Positions 62,031 to 64,000 of a stretch of DNA of 64,000 bases are shown in pieces (within the stretch, counting starts at the first letter, position 1; each line of letters opens with the position of its first letter). The stretch is from contig OW818690.1 of assembly GCA_942493315.1 (NCBI GenBank), positions 2,170,001-2,234,000 of the forward strand. Direction: 5' to 3'. This DNA is from UBA5429 sp942493315. Lineage in GTDB: Bacteria > Bacteroidota > Bacteroidia > Bacteroidales > WCHB1-69. The notes beneath the pieces are model-generated. The model did not search any database. It saw only the letters and a program-made list of their open reading frames with translations, and had not been told where the DNA came from. Both the position numbers and the translations under genes were made by a program.

Positions 62031-62666
62031 TTATTTGTTTTCTTTTCGGCACATTATCAGAGAGAATTTTTGTAAAGGCTTGTCATTAACAATTATTGTA
62101 GGTTCATTTATTTCTTCTGCTTTAATCAATCCAAATTGTCCAAACTCTATTTCTATTGAATTTGAATCGTAAAAATACAATGTTAAACCAGTCCATGGTT
62201 CAAATGTGTCTTTGCTTATTTCTTTACCTTGTCCATATCTAAAATCCATTTTTGAAATTGTTACAAAAACCATAAGTCCATTTGGTTTAAGTTGATTATA
62301 ACAATCTTCTATGAGTTTTATACGGTCTTTTTTGTTTAATAAATGGATTAATGAATAACTGAAAATCCCGTCATATAATTCTTGGTCAAAGGGCATTGAA
62401 CTAACAGAACCGTGATATACTTTTATACTATCTCCAAAGTGATTTTGTGCTAATTCAATTGCAGTTTCAGAAATCTCTATTCCAGTTATATTAAATCCAT
62501 TGTCAAGGAAAATCTTGGCGTTTCTACCGTAACCAAATCCGGGTATTAGAATTTTATTTAATCCATATTTTTTAAACAATTCCATTGTCGTAATTGCAGA
62601 ATCTGCTGGTTCCCAACCCCACATTTCTTGTTTATTTTTAAAACTTGCTTCCCAAAATTCTGTCAT
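62031..62666 (-). CDS. Class I SAM-dependent methyltransferase in a lone cassette
   Basis: 211 residues. EMWGWEPADSAITTME, motif I KILIPGFGYGRNAKIF, GIEISETAIELAQ, DGIFSYSLIHLL and LKPNGLMVFVTISK form a TehB/thiopurine-methyltransferase-like core. An attI-like site lies 60 bp upstream and a half attC downstream, with inner ends GGGCGTTCG and GAACGC that partly match, as in array cassettes. It therefore looks like a single captured cassette at a second attI-like site. Confidence 0.78.
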   Translation of the reverse strand: MTEFWEASFKNKQEMWGWEPADSAITTMELFKKYGLNKILIPGFGYGRNAKIFLDNGFNITGIEISETAIELAQNHFGDSIKVYHGSVSSMPFDQELYDGIFSYSLIHLLNKKDRIKLIEDCYNQLKPNGLMVFVTISKMDFRYGQGKEISKDTFEPWTGLTLYFYDSNSIEIEFGQFGLIKAEEINEPTIIVNDKPLQKFSLIMCRKENK

Positions 62667-62725
62667 ATTATTTTCAATTTAAACAAACTACTAAGTTATC
62701 TCAATTTCTTCTTTACAATGAACGC

Positions 62726-62845
62726 TTACTCATTTAAATATTCACCTCAAAACCTTAAAAAAGTGTATAAATCTGTCTAATTGGGTAAGTATTGTGCACT
62801 TTTTGATGAGTTTTGGGGTTAGTTTATTTTTCGTTTGCAAATATA
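62726..62845 (-). other. Second attI-like site with promoter box
   Basis: On the minus strand TATATTTG (62845..62838), a GTGCACAATACTTACC block and AAGGTTTTGAGGTGAATATTTAAATGAG match 29895..30009 with small gaps. Identity ends at GAG|T, the same place where the first array cassette joins. It precedes the methyltransferase gene. Confidence 0.7.
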
Positions 62846-62855
62846 TTAAAAAAAT

Positions 62856-63020
62856 GAATAATGAAAAATGAAAAATGAAGAATCGACAAGAGACGAGGGA
62901 CTGGAGCCTGGAGCAAAACTGATAGCTGAAACCTGATAGCTGACACCTGATAACTGAAACCTGATAGCTGACTACAGACTACGGACAACAGACCACGGAC
63001 TAATGATAAATGAAAAATGA
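62856..63020. repeat. Mixed low-complexity words, second copy
   Basis: GATAGCTGAAACCTGATAGCTG and ACTACAGACTACGGACAACAG words repeat the 61680..61882 series, so the lone methyltransferase cassette is bracketed by two similar repeat blocks. Confidence 0.8.
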
Positions 63021-63038
63021 AATTAGCTTATTATCACA

Positions 63039-63070
63039 TTTGCTTATTATCTAATTATTTCATATCTTTG
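63039..63070 (+). promoter_or_regulatory. Promoter of the transketolase subunit gene
   Basis: TTTG at 63039-63042, then 20 bp, then TATCTTTG at 63063-63070; close to the Bacteroidota consensus TTTG-N19-TAnnTTTG. The ATG follows 18 bp later. Confidence 0.7.
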
Positions 63071-63087
63071 CCAAAAAATTTGAATTT

Positions 63088-64000
63088 ATGAAACTACTTG
63101 AATGTAAGGAATTTAAAGATACAAGATCCGGTTTTGGACAAGGATTATTAGAATTGGGAAGAGAAAATCCGGATGTATTTGCATTATGTGCTGATTTAAC
63201 CGGTTCATTAAAAATGGATGCTTTTGTTAAGGAGTTTCCTGAAAGATTTGTACAAACCGGTATTGCAGAGGCTAATATGATTGGCATTTCTGCCGGGTTA
63301 GCTTTAAGCGGAAAAATTCCATTTGCAGGTAGTTTTGCCGGATTTGTTACCGGAAGAGTGTATGACCAGATTCGTATGGTTGTGGCTTATTCCAATCTTA
63401 ATGTTAAAATTGCAGCATCACACGCCGGCATAACGTTAGGGGAAGATGGTGCCACACATCAGATTATGGAGGATATCGGGTTAATGAAAATGTTGCCCAA
63501 TATGGTTGTTATAAACCCCTGTGATTACAATCAAACCGTATTAGCTACCAAAGCTGCAGCAGCTCATCAAGGACCTGTTTATTTAAGATTCGGAAGACCG
63601 GTTGTTCCCAATTTTACCAATATTGAAGAACCATTTGTTATTGGAAAATCTATACAGTTAACTGAAGGAGAAGATGTTACCATTTTTGCAACCGGCCATT
63701 TAGTATGGCATGCATTAGAAGCTGCACAAGCTTTGCAAGAACAAGGTATTAAAGCGGAAGTAATAAATATTCATACCATTAAACCATTAGACGAAGAAGC
63801 AGTCTTAAAGAGTGTATCTAAAACAAAACATGTTGTTACTGCGGAAGAACATCTGTTTAATGGTGGTTTAGGAGATTCAATCAGCCAGTTATTGGCCAGA
63901 AAATTACCAGCACCAGTTGAATATGTGGCTGTAGATGATCAGTTTGGCGAATCAGGCACACCTGCAGAACTCATGAAAGAGTTTGGATTAGATACAGAAC
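63088..64000 (+). CDS. Transketolase C-terminal subunit (partial at window end)
   Basis: 304 complete codons, open at the right edge. MKLLECKEFKDTRSGFGQGLLELGRENPDVFALCADLTGSLK is the start of the pyrimidine-binding domain; RFVQTGIAEANMIGISAGLALSGKIPFAGSFAGFV carries the catalytic Glu (GIAEANM); ASHAGITLGEDGATHQIMEDI and PVYLRFGRPVVP lead into the C-terminal domain. The N-terminal (TPP-phosphate) half must be a separate gene, as is usual for split transketolases. Pentose phosphate pathway, cytoplasm. Confidence 0.9.
   Translation, partial: MKLLECKEFKDTRSGFGQGLLELGRENPDVFALCADLTGSLKMDAFVKEFPERFVQTGIAEANMIGISAGLALSGKIPFAGSFAGFVTGRVYDQIRMVVAYSNLNVKIAASHAGITLGEDGATHQIMEDIGLMKMLPNMVVINPCDYNQTVLATKAAAAHQGPVYLRFGRPVVPNFTNIEEPFVIGKSIQLTEGEDVTIFATGHLVWHALEAAQALQEQGIKAEVINIHTIKPLDEEAVLKSVSKTKHVVTAEEHLFNGGLGDSISQLLARKLPAPVEYVAVDDQFGESGTPAELMKEFGLDTE

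Overview
The window reads as a chromosome segment of a low-GC Bacteroidota, most likely a Flavobacteriales-like organism (inference). The support is: proteins with C-terminal type IX secretion (Por) sorting domains, a TonB-dependent receptor and TonB C-terminal domain proteins, -7 promoter boxes of the Bacteroidota form TAnnTTTG, few obvious Shine-Dalgarno sites, and AT-rich intergenic DNA with families of short repeats.

Bases 1 to about 31.2 kb hold a sedentary, integron-like gene-cassette array. Thirty-four attC-like sites of about 94-127 bp separate short genes that all lie on the minus strand. Each cassette starts at a G|TT core and ends with its own attC, and the few bases just inside each cassette end are inverted repeats of one another, as expected for integron cassettes. 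There are 34 complete cassettes (24 distinct, because one occurs five times, one four times and three twice) plus a partial one at the left edge. The array is headed by an attI-like junction (about 29.9-30.0 kb) carrying a TATATTTG box that points into the cassettes, and next to it a tyrosine recombinase (30085..31224, minus) in the same orientation as the cassettes. That recombinase has the R-K-HxxR-H-Y residues but no stretch resembling the extra domain of canonical IntI. A second attI-like copy sits 33 kb away (62.73-62.85 kb) and heads a lone methyltransferase cassette that ends in a half attC. Cassette cargo is mostly small exported proteins and lipoproteins of unknown function. It also includes a PIN toxin-antitoxin pair, an HNH endonuclease, an Imm5-like immunity protein, a DMP19-like protein, a YiiX-like hydrolase and a thioredoxin-fold protein.

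From 31.4 to 45 kb the chromosome is ordinary: a NusG/UpxY-like antiterminator, a four-gene plus-strand glycan cluster (two GT4 glycosyltransferases and two GH130-type proteins), a DbpA-like RNA helicase, a methyltransferase, a ZIP metal transporter, proline dehydrogenase, an HD hydrolase, peptidase E, and tRNA-Leu and tRNA-Gly genes.

From 45 to 61.6 kb lie five TonB C-terminal domain proteins, three T9SS-exported proteins, a radical SAM activase-like protein, rubrerythrin, an FMN reductase, a TonB-dependent receptor and a flotillin/NfeD pair. Between them are long low-complexity arrays, three of which combine a GTTGAACGCTTCGCTGTT-type repeat with a (GGGTTTT)n tract. The window ends inside a transketolase C-terminal subunit gene (plus strand).
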